Part shown: one piece after another, positions 23,469 through 34,231 of the stretch
How positions within the stretch are numbered: the stretch's first letter is position 1
Layout of the letters: each line of letters starts with the position of its first letter
Origin: Theocolax elegans
Taxonomy: Eukaryota > Arthropoda > Insecta > Hymenoptera > Cerocephalidae
Length of the DNA: 64,000 bases
Direction of reading: 5' to 3'
NCBI GenBank assembly: GCA_026168455.1
Contig: CM047426.1
Location: 5,565,001-5,629,000 of the forward strand
Notes under the pieces: model-generated
Database searches by the model: none
The model's input: only the letters and a program-made list of their open reading frames with translations
Told to the model about the DNA's origin: nothing
Translations under genes and position numbers: made by a program

Positions 23469-24557
23469 TTGGCATTGGAGTTCATAAATCAATTTAAAAC
23501 CCAATTGACTAATAACACCATGACTAACTCACAAATCGATTATCTACATAAATTACCGAATGTACCTTCTGAAACCATTCAAAATAATCAATCCCCACAA
23601 AATCCTCTTCCATCTATATCCTCACTCAAATCAAATAAAATGAATATTCTCAGTGTATCAAAAACAGGACCACAAACGCTGATAGTGCGATGCAAGATGT
23701 CAAGTACCTACACCGCAATCGCAAATATATTGCCCAATGAACATGATATAGAAGACATATCCGATACTCTCGATCTTGAAACATTCTCGTACAAACTCAC
23801 GTTAAGAAGAAATCTATCAAATATTAAAGGGCAATAACGAAAAAGAAATCCGAGAAATCGGAAAACAAAAAAACAAACGCCTAGAGTTTGAAAGGGCCAA
23901 GTACAACACTCATGTATTCACTAAATCGGACCAAGAAATACAAGAAAAAGATTTACTGAAACACGAATTTTATACGTTCGATTTAAAGGTTCATGAACTG
24001 TTCATGAACGAAAATGATGACACAGTAATATACTAAATTTATCAACGACCACCAGCAGAATTGATAAATATTTTGCAAACTTTTGGACCCATACAACCAT
24101 TTCAAAAACCTTTAAAACAAGACCCTCACAATTTTCCAGGAGCAAGAATAAAATACTTTAGCTCTGAAGATGCTATGATGTTCTTGGACCGTGCACAAGA
24201 TGTTTTAAAACTCACTAATTCTGAAACAGAGACCCCCGAAGATTCAAGAGAACCCGAAATCGAGATCCAGACACAGACCTGTGATCACAATCTAAAAATC
24301 GTCTATGTTAACAATTATATTGGCAAGGAAACAAAATCATATTAATATTCGAGGGACCAACCGAAGCTGCGGGCGCAGTACTAACAAACTTTGGCTCTGT
24401 AACTTTAAAATTCAAGAAGAATATTAGTAAATTTGTAGAAAGGCACGTAGTTTTAACAAACTACAACAATGTTAACATAACGAACATCGCATTCAACAGA
24501 CTAAAAGCTATGCTGACCGAACAATATGTTCACGTCCCAAATACAACAATAATATAA
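23469..24557 (+). pseudogene. RRM-type protein, N-terminal modules (diverged relative of 30744-31841)
   Basis: A second decayed stretch. The segment MNILSVSKTGPQTLIVRC (about 23640) resembles MKVISIKKEGPYTLTIYY near the start of the 365-aa protein, and 23990-24210 resembles its middle module (IN-I-x-x-T-G spacing). After a shift near 24340, 24345-24557 (IFEGPTEAAGAVLTNF and onward) again resembles the N-terminal module (NPMELSAGAVREFF). Frameshifts near 23830 and 24340 and a stop near 24035 break it. The order, C-terminal part first and N-terminal modules second, suggests two adjacent family members rather than one gene. Confidence 0.55.
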
Positions 24558-24861
24558 ATATATAGTTGCATATATATAATATGACATTATAAAATAAAAG
24601 ATTTGGTTAAATATAAGAGGGTCCGTTTTAACGGTTTGGTCCAAGACCCACCAATTAATAATTCTAGACGCTCGGTATTGTTAATAGCTTTTCTTGAAAA
24701 ACAAAATAGTTTTATTATTATTTTATTGACTGGGAAAACGACACGATAACGACGTTTGCGCTTTATGCGAACGTCACAACCGAAACAAATAACATAATAT
24801 TAGAGGACGAAAATGGGGAACGATTTCTAAAAATCCAAACTAACTCAAGTTAATCAATGAA

Positions 24862-24874
24862 TAAATTTTTCCAG
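24862..24874 (+). other. Splice acceptor before the glycoprotein ORF
   Basis: TAAATTTTTCCAG| followed by GAAAAT, 27 bp before the ATG at 24902. The acceptor before the RRM protein (30739) is also followed by GAAAAT. Confidence 0.6.
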
Positions 24875-24901
24875 GAAAATCATCAGTAGCAAATAAACAA
24901 A

Positions 24902-26761
24902 ATGAACTTAACAAAGATGCTCACATAGATTGCGCTCTTCTCCCTCTTACGAATGCTATCAGCACAGTCAATCATTGGTTATGACTGTGAAGGACGAGGA
25001 TTGAACATATCAAAAATATCAACCTTAAGTGTCAAGGACTGCGACATACCAACACCTAAAATCATCGTTACTCAAAAATATATTAAACCTTTACAGATTG
25101 CAAAATTCCGCGCTATAGATGTAAAACAGTGCAATATTGAAATATCTAGAATAATTTACCATTGTGGTATATATTCACATGTATCGGTAGTAGCTGGTGG
25201 ACAATTGGAATACATTCAAGAAGTCTCACGCGAAAGTTGCGAAGAAATGCATATTGCAGGCATAGCAAAAATAGGTTATAATACAATTATTTCAGGATTA
25301 CAACCAAATAGCATCACCGTCTGACCTGTTACATTAGCCGGGTTATTGAAAATTGATGGTACATGCGACATAACCCACTATTCCGAAATGCATGGAACTA
25401 TGGACGACGTCGTGATACAAGCAAGCGTCAGAATAACTTTAGCTTCACATACCGCGAGCACAAACACAAACAGTAACCAAATACGACTCCGCGCCGGAAC
25501 TTTTTGTAAACTATCAAAAGAAAACTGCATGGACAACATGGGAGGCCAAACTTTCTGGAGGAATTCACCATCAAGTAACTGTAAGTTTGAATATTATCAA
25601 GTCTTGTATAAAGAAATGACACATATAAGTAAGGACTTTACCTTTTCATTAATCAACACGGGAAAAATTCAAGTTTGTGGTTATGTATTCCTGAAAACCG
25701 AACATCCAAAACTATTCATATCTGAAGCGAGCGATAACGAAGCCCCTTTTGCACAAACAAAAAAATCACTGCGCAAAAATATAGATTTATTCACTTATGT
25801 GAATTCTAAATTCGTTTATGTAGAACGTCATATCCATCGACAAATGAACCGTTTATACCGCGATATAATTATGCAAAAATGTTTAGTAGAAAGAAGAGGA
25901 CTTAAAAATCTACTTTCCTCCTCCACCATCAAACCCGACGAATTTGCCTACAACCTAATGGGAAAACCTGGTTAAATAGCTGTCATTACCAGTTCAAGTT
26001 TCCATCAGATGCACCGAAAACTGTTTCATAGAATTACTAGTTTGGAAAAGTAATTCAACGTATTTCCTCACACCAGAAACCCATATCCTCTTGAGAAAAG
26101 GAACCGAAATTCCATGCGTTGCAGCAATACCATCAACCTACAAGATCAACAATAGTTGGTACGAATTCACGCCAAATCCGGGAAAAACTACTGCACCAGA
26201 AATACTCGAACCTAGCGTATCCTTCAATTGGACCTACAAGGATCCTGGAACATTAGTAACCAGTGGCATCTACACAATTGAAGAACTGGACAACCTCCAA
26301 GAGAGAATTATGTTCCCCATGAAACAACCGCTCTCCTCAACACACTGACCAGAGTTATAACGGGACAACCAATCGAAAACCAAGGCGTTTCTCTTCATAT
26401 TTTTTTAAACGAAGACACCAACGAATACATGGCCACGTCTTTATGACACAAATTGTGGAACAAATTTTTCGTTTTCGGAAATGCAATGTCTGGTATCCTC
26501 GGGTTATACCTAATAGTCAAGTTCATCAAGGCATCAGCCGATACTATACTACAGGGTTACGCCCTTCATCAAGCATATGGTTGGTCGGTAAAACTGTTAG
26601 CAGCCGTATGAAATTCCTTAACCCAATTCCTCTTAAACCCCGCTAACCGAAGAAATCAATGCCAAGATGAGGAACAAGCAGAACCGAAAGAACTGATCGT
26701 CTTAGAAACCAAAGATATTCCCAAATCTTCTCCTCGAGCCTTATCCACTGACATCCCGTAA
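24902..26761 (+). pseudogene. Chuvirus-like surface glycoprotein, broken
   Basis: A degraded type I membrane glycoprotein gene. It starts with a short hydrophobic leader ending ...MLSAQS, then the block IGYDCEGRGLNIS and a Cys-rich ectodomain in long open pieces (24929-25321 and 25325-25975), a third piece in another frame (about 26000-26348), and a C-terminal hydrophobic anchor near 26470-26530 followed by a charged tail. The YDC opening, the Cys pattern and the tail resemble glycoproteins of chuviruses that BEL/Pao-type elements of arthropods have captured. Such proteins would mediate cell entry. Breaks: stops at 24926, 25322, 26444 and 26609, and frameshifts near 25970 and 26335. The family call is from pattern memory, while the membrane-protein call is firmer. 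Confidence 0.6.
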
Positions 26762-27051
26762 ATAAGTAATTCATTAATCCTTAAAGTAACTTTCTTTTTC
26801 TCTCACTTTTTCTCTTTCTAGTGTAATGAAAAAAAAACAAAAGGTCTTATATCAATGTAGTAGTAGTGTAGTTAGATTTTGTAATTAGACAAAGATTACG
26901 GTAATTAAAATTAGTGTGTTGTGTGTACTTATTTTCCGTAATAAGTATTTTATTTTATGTTCCATTTTAATGTTATTACAGCTCCTGACCTGCTGTAACG
27001 ATCATATATATATATTGTGGCATGAGACTTTTAAGCGCTGAAAAAAATGAA
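26762..27051. other. Non-coding stretch between glycoprotein and tRNA-like gene
   Basis: AT-rich with a pyrimidine-rich segment (26790-26820). Nothing coding. Confidence 0.5.
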
Positions 27052-27124
27052 GCGGGCGTCGGGTCTTGAACCCGAGCCCCTGCGGATCCGAAGGCGTTCA
27101 CGCTAACCACTGCGCTACGCCCGC
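27052..27124 (-). tRNA. tRNA-like gene, Arg(TCG)-like but with a broken anticodon stem
   Basis: 73 nt on the minus strand. The acceptor stem GCGGGCG/CGCCCGC pairs 7 of 7, the T stem TCGGG/CCCGA pairs 5 of 5 with loop TTCAAGA, and A-box-like TAGCGCAGTGG and B-box-like GGTTCAAGACC are present. A T7 run (27041-27047) lies just downstream as a Pol III terminator. The central loop CTTCGGA gives anticodon TCG, but the flanking AACGC and TCCGC do not pair. It may be a pseudo-tRNA, a tRNA-derived SINE head, or a retroelement-associated tRNA copy. No CCA is encoded. Confidence 0.6.
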
Positions 27125-27154
27125 ACTGGTCGTAGCGCTTCTTATTGCTCTTAT

Positions 27155-27851
27155 ATGCTACTGATACAGAACAAAAAGAAGAAAAGGCGTGGCGGCAAGA
27201 ACACGCGTGTTCGACGTGAATATCGTCGTTTTATGATGGCAGCTAGTCAGTCCGTGGCTAACCTGGGGATTCAACATTTTAAACAATTTTTGGAAGCAAC
27301 GAACACCGAATTGTCAAATAGATTCCACATTGACACTAGCTCAAAGATCGAATTAAATCTAAACAACTATTTCACAACACCACAAGAAGACCCACTCTTC
27401 CTAGAACCGGTGCAGGAAGATGTAATTCCACCTCAACCTATGATCGTCGATGTTAAGGAAATCCTGGAGGGTGCAATAATAAAAAACCACCAAATGCGTG
27501 ATTTAAGTCTGTTATTTCGGAAAAGGAATTTCCAGATAATTATATCGACCCCCAACACCACGTCTAGCCGCTACGAGAAAATCGACTAAAACCAAAACAT
27601 AAAACTTATAAACATAGACATAAATCTCACAAAAAGGGCAAAAAACGACAAAAGGAACGAGACAATAAAGCCAAAAGAAAAAGCAAAGAACACCATAAAA
27701 ACAAGAAAAGCAACAACCATAATAAAGGAAAAGAAAAAAAAATAAAAAGGACAAACCGCATCAAACTAAAAAACCAATAGCGTATAAAATTCCAAAGACT
27801 AAGGAATATAGACCAGGACCAATCGGTCAAACCCAAGGAGAATCATTTTAA
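27155..27851 (+). pseudogene. Very basic ORF upstream of a polypurine tract
   Basis: Begins with ATG and a basic patch (KKKKRRGGKNTRVRREYRR), runs 144 codons to 27589, and then appears to continue in another frame as a Lys/His-rich tail (from about 27590) ending RPGPIGQTQGESF and TAA at 27849-27851. A single frameshift near 27545 would explain both parts. The middle has acidic and Pro-rich segments. No family is recognised. The basic ends suggest nucleic-acid binding (inference). It sits between the glycoprotein and the polypurine tract of the same plus-strand element, so it may be a last accessory gene. Confidence 0.5.
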
Positions 27852-27886
27852 TAGCGTCTTGGAAGAGTTACCGTACAGCAACTTTC

Positions 27887-27902
27887 CAAATTAAGAGGGT
27901 CA
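27887..27902 (+). other. Polypurine tract
   Basis: AAATTAAGAGGGTCA immediately precedes the TG start of the LTR at 27903, as expected for the plus-strand primer of an LTR element. Confidence 0.5.
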
Positions 27903-28560
27903 TGTGTTTTATGCCTATATATAATATAATATATACTTATATATATAGTGCATATAACCATTCAAAATATTGATGAGCTAAAATTAAATAAATGTACTAA
28001 CGGTACACATAATAGAAAAGCTACCTGCGAGTAGCAAGGCCGATTACCGTTAGTGCAACTCAAGCAGTCTCTCCTCCTGTGACGTCAATGTCATTAACAG
28101 GGGAGGTGCATTCCAGAGCGGACACTTTCGTTTTTCCTGAACGTGGCTGCGTCAATCTGAGTTTACGTGCGTTTGTTTCTCATAAATCGAGAAATATAAG
28201 ATTTTAGATTACATTTTCAAAATTTGTCATAAATAGAAAAAATTTATAGATAATATTTAAATTGGAAAAAGGAATAAAAATTTGAAAAGATATTATTGGA
28301 TAATTATACTGACATTATTACATTATTTGATTACAAAATCCATTATCTACACCAGAAATAAAGACAAAGATAATACAACAAAAATAAAAATAAAGGTAAG
28401 AACTAATTTCAATTTATTAAATTTAAATCTATATATAATTTATTAAAAATTTTTATAAGTGAGAAAGTCTTACTTTGTTCTATTGAATCTCGACAAAAAT
28501 GACCAAACAAATAATTACCTGTTAGTTTAGTATTTATGCCCTGTACAGAGTATTTGATTA
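27903..28560 (+). mobile_element. L1-related LTR, end uncertain
   Basis: Starts TGTGTTTTATGCC after a polypurine tract. Although its primary sequence differs from L1, it has the same layout: a TA-rich 5' part, a CRE-centred palindrome (28071-28105), GAGGTGCATTCC, then a splice donor TAAAG|GTAAGA at 28396. The 3' boundary could not be fixed because no matching terminus was found. It is probably the 3' LTR of the element holding the glycoprotein. Confidence 0.5.
28071..28105 (+). promoter_or_regulatory. CRE-centred palindrome
   Basis: TGACGTCA at 28080-28087, flanked by CTCCTCCTG and CAGGGGAG, followed by GTGCATTCC. It is the same arrangement as in the L1 LTRs despite little similarity elsewhere. 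Confidence 0.6.
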
Positions 28561-29590
28561 AGAACTAATTTGCCTTAGTTTTAAAATAAATAATTTTAAA
28601 TTCTTTGAAAATAATCAAAAATTTTATTAACCCATTAACACCCAAACGACCAACATTTTTTTTCTTTTTTCATAGTCATTATTTTATAATAAACATTATT
28701 AGTTAAATATTTTAACCAGATCAAAAATTATGTACATCAGGAAAGAGATGGAAATTTCTAGAACAAGCAAAAACTCAGGCCCAAAAATTCTAGAACGAGC
28801 AAGAAGTTTACAACCCTTAATGCGTCTGGGGAAAACCCGGTAATAAAACTTTCTCTGGCACCGAACATCTGAGTCGAGACAAACAAGGCAATATAGTTTT
28901 TGTGCGTTCGAAATTTCTAGACTCATCAAAAAAATATATTCTTTTTATTTAAATAAATAAATTGTTTATCTAGCGATTTATACATCGTACAAATTAAGCG
29001 ATTATTTTTAGCTGATCAATTTCATATTCACCTTTAATTCACCATAAAACTCAATACAAAACGTATAAAATTTGTAAATAATCTATTAAATATTATATTT
29101 AAAATTTAGACAATATTTTTACATAAAGTATAACCTATATTTTTATATCTTACATATAATATTCTATAATATTTGTTATAAGATATTTAGCTTGTAAATA
29201 CTTTTATATTTTATTTTTAAACAACTGATTTGTAATATTTTTGTAGTTAATTAAAAGCGTATAGTTCATAATATTTTTCTTAGCGATAAAAATCGTTCAA
29301 TTACATTACATAAAAATAGAAAATGAATGTAAATCAAATTAATTTAACAATATGAATATGTTAAATTGATTATTTAGTTATATAGAATTTCTAGATTAAA
29401 TACATGATTTTATAGTACAAATATGTTTGTGAAATTAATTTGATTGGTAAAATTAATATAAATTACATAAAATATTATTTGTTAAATAAATAAATTAGAA
29501 ATAAGTTTATATGTATTTGGATAATGAGAGAAAGAGAGAGAAAGAGAGAGAAAAGACAAGGATAGATAACAAGAAAGAGAAAGCATCAGT
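28561..29590. other. AT-rich DNA, no gene
   Basis: No supported ORF. A purine-rich GAGAGAAA tract lies at 29525-29585. Confidence 0.55.
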
Positions 29591-30240
29591 TTAAAAGGAG
29601 ACGGAAGATACCCCTACCTACGCACCCCTAGGGCCCACTCAAGGGAGGCGTCAAGAAAACTCAGCGCCAATGATGGATGTCAGAGCATCGTACCACCCCC
29701 ACCTTTGCCGATACCCCTAATGTCTCCAGCAAATCAATGCTCAGTGGCCACCCATGCATTCTCCTCCGGCTGCCAATGAAATGCAAATTTTCGGGACCTT
29801 TTTCCAGAACAGTGGAAGGGGATGAGAGGACCACCCAATTCGAGGAGTTTAAAAAGACCCGCACACCGAGCAAGCATCAGTGCATGTTCAGAAGTTCAGC
29901 AAGCAACAGTTCACAAGTTCAGTACGTCCAAGTTCAGTACGTCCAAGTTCAGTCAAAGCCAAGTTCACCAAGTTCAGTACGCCCAAGTTCAGTCAAAGCC
30001 AAGTTCAGTCAAGCAACAGTTCTACATCAATCAGTGCAGCGCTTAGATCAACGGAAGAAAGCAGTATTAATCTTTCTATTTCTACCTCTTCATCTCATAT
30101 CCAAAAATTAGGTAAATTATAATAAAATTAAATAAAATAAATTCCAATTGTCATTATTATATATATTATTTTTTGTGTCTGAATAAATTAAATTCCCTTA
30201 TAAGGATAGTACGGTCTTATATAGAGTTCCGTATTATACC
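29591..30240 (+). mobile_element. LTR-like promoter and poly(A) region
   Basis: GC-richer than its surroundings. It contains a TATA-like TTTAAAAAG (about 29848), an initiator-like CATCAGT about 27 bp further on, then 10-15-bp repeats of the type AAGTTCAGTACGTCC and AAGTTCAGTCAAAGCC (29885-30030). AATAAA signals follow (about 30130 and 30181) and a TTATATAGAGTTCCG end block. This layout resembles gypsy-type LTRs, but I could not define termini or a target duplication. Overlapping ORFs in three frames arise from the short repeats and are not genes. Confidence 0.4.
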
Positions 30241-30727
30241 TTCAAAATAATAATAAGGCCGGCACAAACAAGACTAGAGGGTAGTGTGAGAGATGCGAAA
30301 CATCTCCGTACTCTTCTTTCTTGTCTTGTGAACGTCTTGTTCTTCCCATTAGGGAATAGAACAGGAATTTATACAGTTTAATTATTTTCCGACTGAAGGT
30401 TTCCCGTGCTAGTAGTTGGTAACAGCTAGGCACAAATAATTGCAATCAATGGGAAGTACACCACAAGTGGTGTACTAAAAATCAAGTATTAACCAAGAAA
30501 ATAAAAAGATCAAAAACAGATTAAATTCACGTATAGTACGCAAATATATTAATGTTACATATGTGCTATATTGTTTTGTCCTTGTGTCGTGCTAAAATTT
30601 AACAAAGGGAAAGGTTATGGGTTATTAACAATTAAAAGTGTTTTATATTTTAAAATAATAACAATTATTTTCTTTCGCAGAAACTTGGAAAAAAAAACGC
30701 ACTCAAATATATTTTAACTAATCAAAT

Positions 30728-30739
30728 TTTTTTTTACAG
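30728..30739 (+). other. Splice acceptor before the RRM protein
   Basis: A T-rich tract ending TTTTTACAG|GAAA lies 4 bp before the ATG at 30744. Another acceptor-like TTTCTTTCGCAG lies about 60 bp upstream. Confidence 0.6.
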
Positions 30740-30743
30740 GAAA

Positions 30744-31841
30744 ATGGCCGAAAATATCGAAACGATGAAGGTAATCTCGATTAAAAAGGAAGGGCCGTAT
30801 ACATTGACAATTTATTATCAAAATCCAATGGAATTGAGCGCGGGAGCAGTTCGGGAGTTTTTTTCTTGCCCCGACCTAGTACAGTACACTAACACACTCC
30901 TAGATGATGGAAATGGCCAAATAATAGTTGATTTCAAAACGGAAGGAACACGAAATAAAATGACCAAGGAAATTAATTTGATAAGAATGAGAAGGCATAC
31001 GAGAGAAGAAATGTATGCACAAATCATTGCACACAACCGGGCACAACCCCTATTTGAGAGGGACACATTACAAGGAGTGTCATTAATTGGCCTTCACCCT
31101 ATTTCAAACGAGCCAAGTGGACTGGCCATATTATATGAACGTGAAGATATAGGGCCTATGCTTATAAATTTCATTAGAAGGACAGGCGAGATAATCTCGC
31201 ACGAGATCCGAACGGTCGGTCCAAATTTCACGCTAGAAATTATCTTTGATACCATTTCAGCTTTAACGCGTACAATAATAAGTCTTGGCCCACTAATAAA
31301 TCAGACAATCAATCCAATTAGCCAATTGCGGCAAGACCAAGAAGAGGAGGACGCTTTAGAAGAATCAAGATTGAGTGAAGCAGCGGGGCCAATTCAAGAA
31401 GCAGAGGAGACTGGCCAATTTGAAGCCAATAGAGATTTAAGCTCCCATCGGTTACATGTTCTGATTCCCTGGGGGACATCAGAAGAGCAATTCAAAAGAA
31501 CTTTCGCAGAATATGACCAAATTGATGTCATTTATTGGGTAAAAATAAAGGAACCCAAATACGAAAATCAACACCCATCCTATCACGGGTTCGTTACGTA
31601 TGTAAACGAGGAAGATGCCAAAAGGGCAATGGAATTGGCCATCTCATATAAGCCTACTTGGTCCTACAAAAAAAATCGACCGCACGACACCCCATCCTAT
31701 GAATTAAAAAAATATCATATCCCATGTAAAACATGGGTCAATAAAAAACACTATGAAACACACGTGGATATATGCAACGAACAAAGGCGATACAAAACAA
31801 AATATCATTGGTTCTGCGAAAAAATTATCAGAGAAGCATAA
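30744..31841 (+). CDS. RRM-type protein with HCHC zinc-knuckle motif, retroelement-associated
   Basis: An intact 365-codon ORF, the longest in the window, in a locus otherwise full of pseudogenes. The N-terminal 190 residues form beta-alpha-beta-like modules (residues 8-70 and 112-180). An acidic linker (197-230) follows, then an RRM-like domain: beta1 RLHVLIPW (236-243) and an RNP1-like HGFVTYVNEEDAKRAM (281-296). The C-terminus has H325-x2-C328-x11-H340-x3-C344, conserved in the diverged copy at 22.7-23.5 kb, which suggests metal binding. RNA binding is an inference from the RRM pattern, and no known protein is recognised. The ATG follows a splice acceptor by 4 bp, so expression from a spliced leader is likely. 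It lies upstream of a polypurine tract and an L1 LTR. Confidence 0.75.
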   Translation: MAENIETMKVISIKKEGPYTLTIYYQNPMELSAGAVREFFSCPDLVQYTNTLLDDGNGQIIVDFKTEGTRNKMTKEINLIRMRRHTREEMYAQIIAHNRAQPLFERDTLQGVSLIGLHPISNEPSGLAILYEREDIGPMLINFIRRTGEIISHEIRTVGPNFTLEIIFDTISALTRTIISLGPLINQTINPISQLRQDQEEEDALEESRLSEAAGPIQEAEETGQFEANRDLSSHRLHVLIPWGTSEEQFKRTFAEYDQIDVIYWVKIKEPKYENQHPSYHGFVTYVNEEDAKRAMELAISYKPTWSYKKNRPHDTPSYELKKYHIPCKTWVNKKHYETHVDICNEQRRYKTKYHWFCEKIIREA

Positions 31842-31868
31842 TGGACGGACCACTTGCAAATATGCAAT

Positions 31869-32096
31869 ATGGCCAAATTCGATTATTATACACCAAAGCT
31901 AATAAATTCAGAGGATGATGGCCAGATATTGGAGGAAAATATGAGCAACGAAGAAAGAGGAATAGAAGCCCTTTATAACTTTTTGTCAATGGCCCCCGAG
32001 GACACCCTAGAGTTGATAACATTAAACACGCCCTCATATATGGACGAATTAAGGAGTGTATTTTCCGAGGAAAAAGGAGAGAAGGAAACGAAATAA
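31869..32096 (+). CDS. Small acidic protein downstream of the RRM gene
   Basis: 75 codons from the first ATG, starting 27 bp after the RRM stop. It is strongly acidic (SEDDGQILEENMSNEER) with a helical-looking C-terminal half and a charged end (EEKGEKETK). No domain is recognised. A short alternative ATG overlaps the preceding stop (TAATG at 31839) in a different frame. Expression would need reinitiation or a separate transcript. It may be a spurious ORF, though its codon content is less AT-driven than the surrounding noise. Confidence 0.4.
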   Translation: MAKFDYYTPKLINSEDDGQILEENMSNEERGIEALYNFLSMAPEDTLELITLNTPSYMDELRSVFSEEKGEKETK

Positions 32097-32922
32097 AAAA
32101 AAATAGAGATATATAAATAAACAAATTAATAATAATAATAAAGGGTTGTTAAACAATTATTTGTCCCAATATTTCTTTCTCTCCTTCTCTCTTCTCTTTT
32201 CTCCTGCTTATAAATATAACCTTAAATATTTAATTCAAATAACTAACATAGTATAATGCATGAAAATTACTAAACAAATAAATAAAATTACCAGCTCGCG
32301 ACAATCAATTCTTACGGAAATACAATAGTTTTTGCAAGGTAATAAAATTGGTTAATTTCAAATTTATCGCTAACTGGTAGTTAAATCAGGGTAATCATAT
32401 AATTCATCGGGATCATATCTCATCCATTTTCAAAACATCTACTCATACCCAAACAATGGGATACCAAACCATATATATAAGTACATTGTATATGGAGTAC
32501 CAAAATACAATAGATTTACAACTATTGTAACATTCAAAAACCTTTTATGAAGCATCGTAACAAGGCACATCAGCAGCGGACATCAACGAGTATCCAGCAA
32601 TCGAACACTGATTAATAGTTAAGATTTTATTATTTAGGTTAATTCTAGATTTTTATGAATGTAAGATTAAAAAGGAAATGTTATGTCAAAATTTTCGGAA
32701 GCGATATAGGGATGGGTAGTTGAGAGCTGTTATATACTGTTAACCGAATTAACCTAACTGTTTAAATATGATTATTCGTAACAAGTTACATATGTTATAT
32801 CTGTTCAATCCTACATTGTATCCACTAACAGAAATAAAATTTGGTCGCACACAAAGATCTAGAGATCAATAACAAGAATGGTTGTTACAATCTAACATTC
32901 CTAAACTTAAAATTCCCTTTAC

Positions 32923-32954
<32 letters not shown>

Positions 32955-33188
32955 CAAATATCAAATTAATTGTAAAGGAGAATGATAAGGGGATGTTTGT
33001 AAGGAAAGACCACAGAAATAAAAGCTATCTCACTCCCACTAACAAACCCTAAAATAAGAACAGTATGTAGCAAGTAATCATTCATTCAAAAAAAAAAAAA
33101 AAAAAAAGAGCAACGTATCACGGTTCTCAATAGCCTAATCATATTTTGCTGTATAGTTATAAGATTCTCGGGGACGATAATTTCTCTA
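32097..33188. other. Non-coding 3' region with long A tracts
   Basis: No ORF. Two long A runs (about 32922-32950 and 33088-33107) interrupt AT-rich sequence. Such tracts could mark old retroposed copies or simple slippage. Confidence 0.5.
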
Positions 33189-33200
33189 AAAGGGGGATGA
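33189..33200 (+). other. Polypurine tract of the L1 element
   Basis: AAAGGGGGATGA abuts the LTR start TGTTAC at 33201. It marks this LTR as the 3' LTR of a plus-strand element and fixes the strand of the family. Confidence 0.75.
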
Positions 33201-34231
33201 TGTTACATGCATACTTATATATATGCGTATATATATATATATATATGAATGTAACTAAAAACTATTTTTCTGTTCAAGTCAACTTCTGATTTGTTAAGTA
33301 AAATTTTATTACAAAAAAAAATCAAATTAACATGAACAATAACGTTAATAATCAAAAGAAAAAAAGTTATTACAATAAATAAAAGAAAAGGAAAATTTAG
33401 AATAACATTAATATTCAATTTCAGAAGTTGAGTATTATAAGAGAGTTTGAAACTAGCCAAACGCTTGTAGCAAAGAATAACGGTATACCTGAAATGCATT
33501 CAAGAGCAAGGCCAAGCATCGAAAAGTGCAAACAATACACTCTCCCCCATTAGTGACGTCAAACTAATTAGGGGAGAGGTGCATTCCTGCCCACGCTCTT
33601 GGCGAAAATTTGACTCGGCGTGGTCAGTCTGTACCTAGCTTTGAAAACGATTGAACGTGTAGCGTCCAGCCTCTTTCAGTATTTTCTTTTCTCGTACCAA
33701 GCGTCGAGTTCAAACTTAAATATATTCTAACTACAAATCTCTAAATAGTGAATTATATAGTATATAACTGTATAACAATTATACAAATAAAGAAAAAAAA
33801 GAAAAAATCATTCATTCACACAAGGAAAATCAATCATTTATTCACAAAGAAAAGAAATAATTTAATTACAAAAAGGGCCATATATCGATATTTTCAAAGC
33901 ATATCTTTATTATTAAACCAAACTCCAAATATTTCGAAAGGGAGAAAATAGCACTAATCAAGGAGTGAAATTTAATTATTTTTAATAAAATCATCCAGAT
34001 TCAAAAGGTAAGAGACAAAATCTATCTATATATTACTTTCTTAAATAAACAATAAATTAGAAGTATTGAATGTGGCAGAATTTGAAATTTAATAAATTAA
34101 ATATTTTAATTTGGACCCTGTATTGGGTTGAGGGAGATAAAAATAAATAAAAAAAAATAATAATTTAAGAGAAAAGGGGAATAAACAATTTTTTTTTTCC
34201 TCCTTTTCTCAGTACGTAAAATAACGTAACA
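33201..34231 (+). mobile_element. L1 3' LTR
   Basis: 1031 bp from TGTTACATGCATAC to AAAATAACGTAACA, the same termini as the solo LTR at 4738. It contains the CRE palindrome (33542-33577) and a splice donor CAAAAG|GTAAGA at 34008. The flank after it begins ATAAG. The matching 5' LTR with this flank was not found, so the element's left end is lost or replaced. Confidence 0.88.
33542..33577 (+). promoter_or_regulatory. CRE-centred palindrome in L1 3' LTR
   Basis: TGACGTCA (33554-33561) between CTCCCCCATTAG and CTAATTAGGGGAG, followed by AGGTGCATTCC. Confidence 0.65.

Noticed and set aside
27512..27836. Hydrophobic minus-strand ORFs opposite the basic ORF
   Set aside because: They are antisense shadows of a Lys-rich (AAA/AAG) coding tract.
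29677..30122. Overlapping Ser/Gln-rich ORFs in three frames
   Set aside because: They arise from 10-15-bp GTTCAG-type repeats that lack stops in all frames. The region looks like an LTR promoter.
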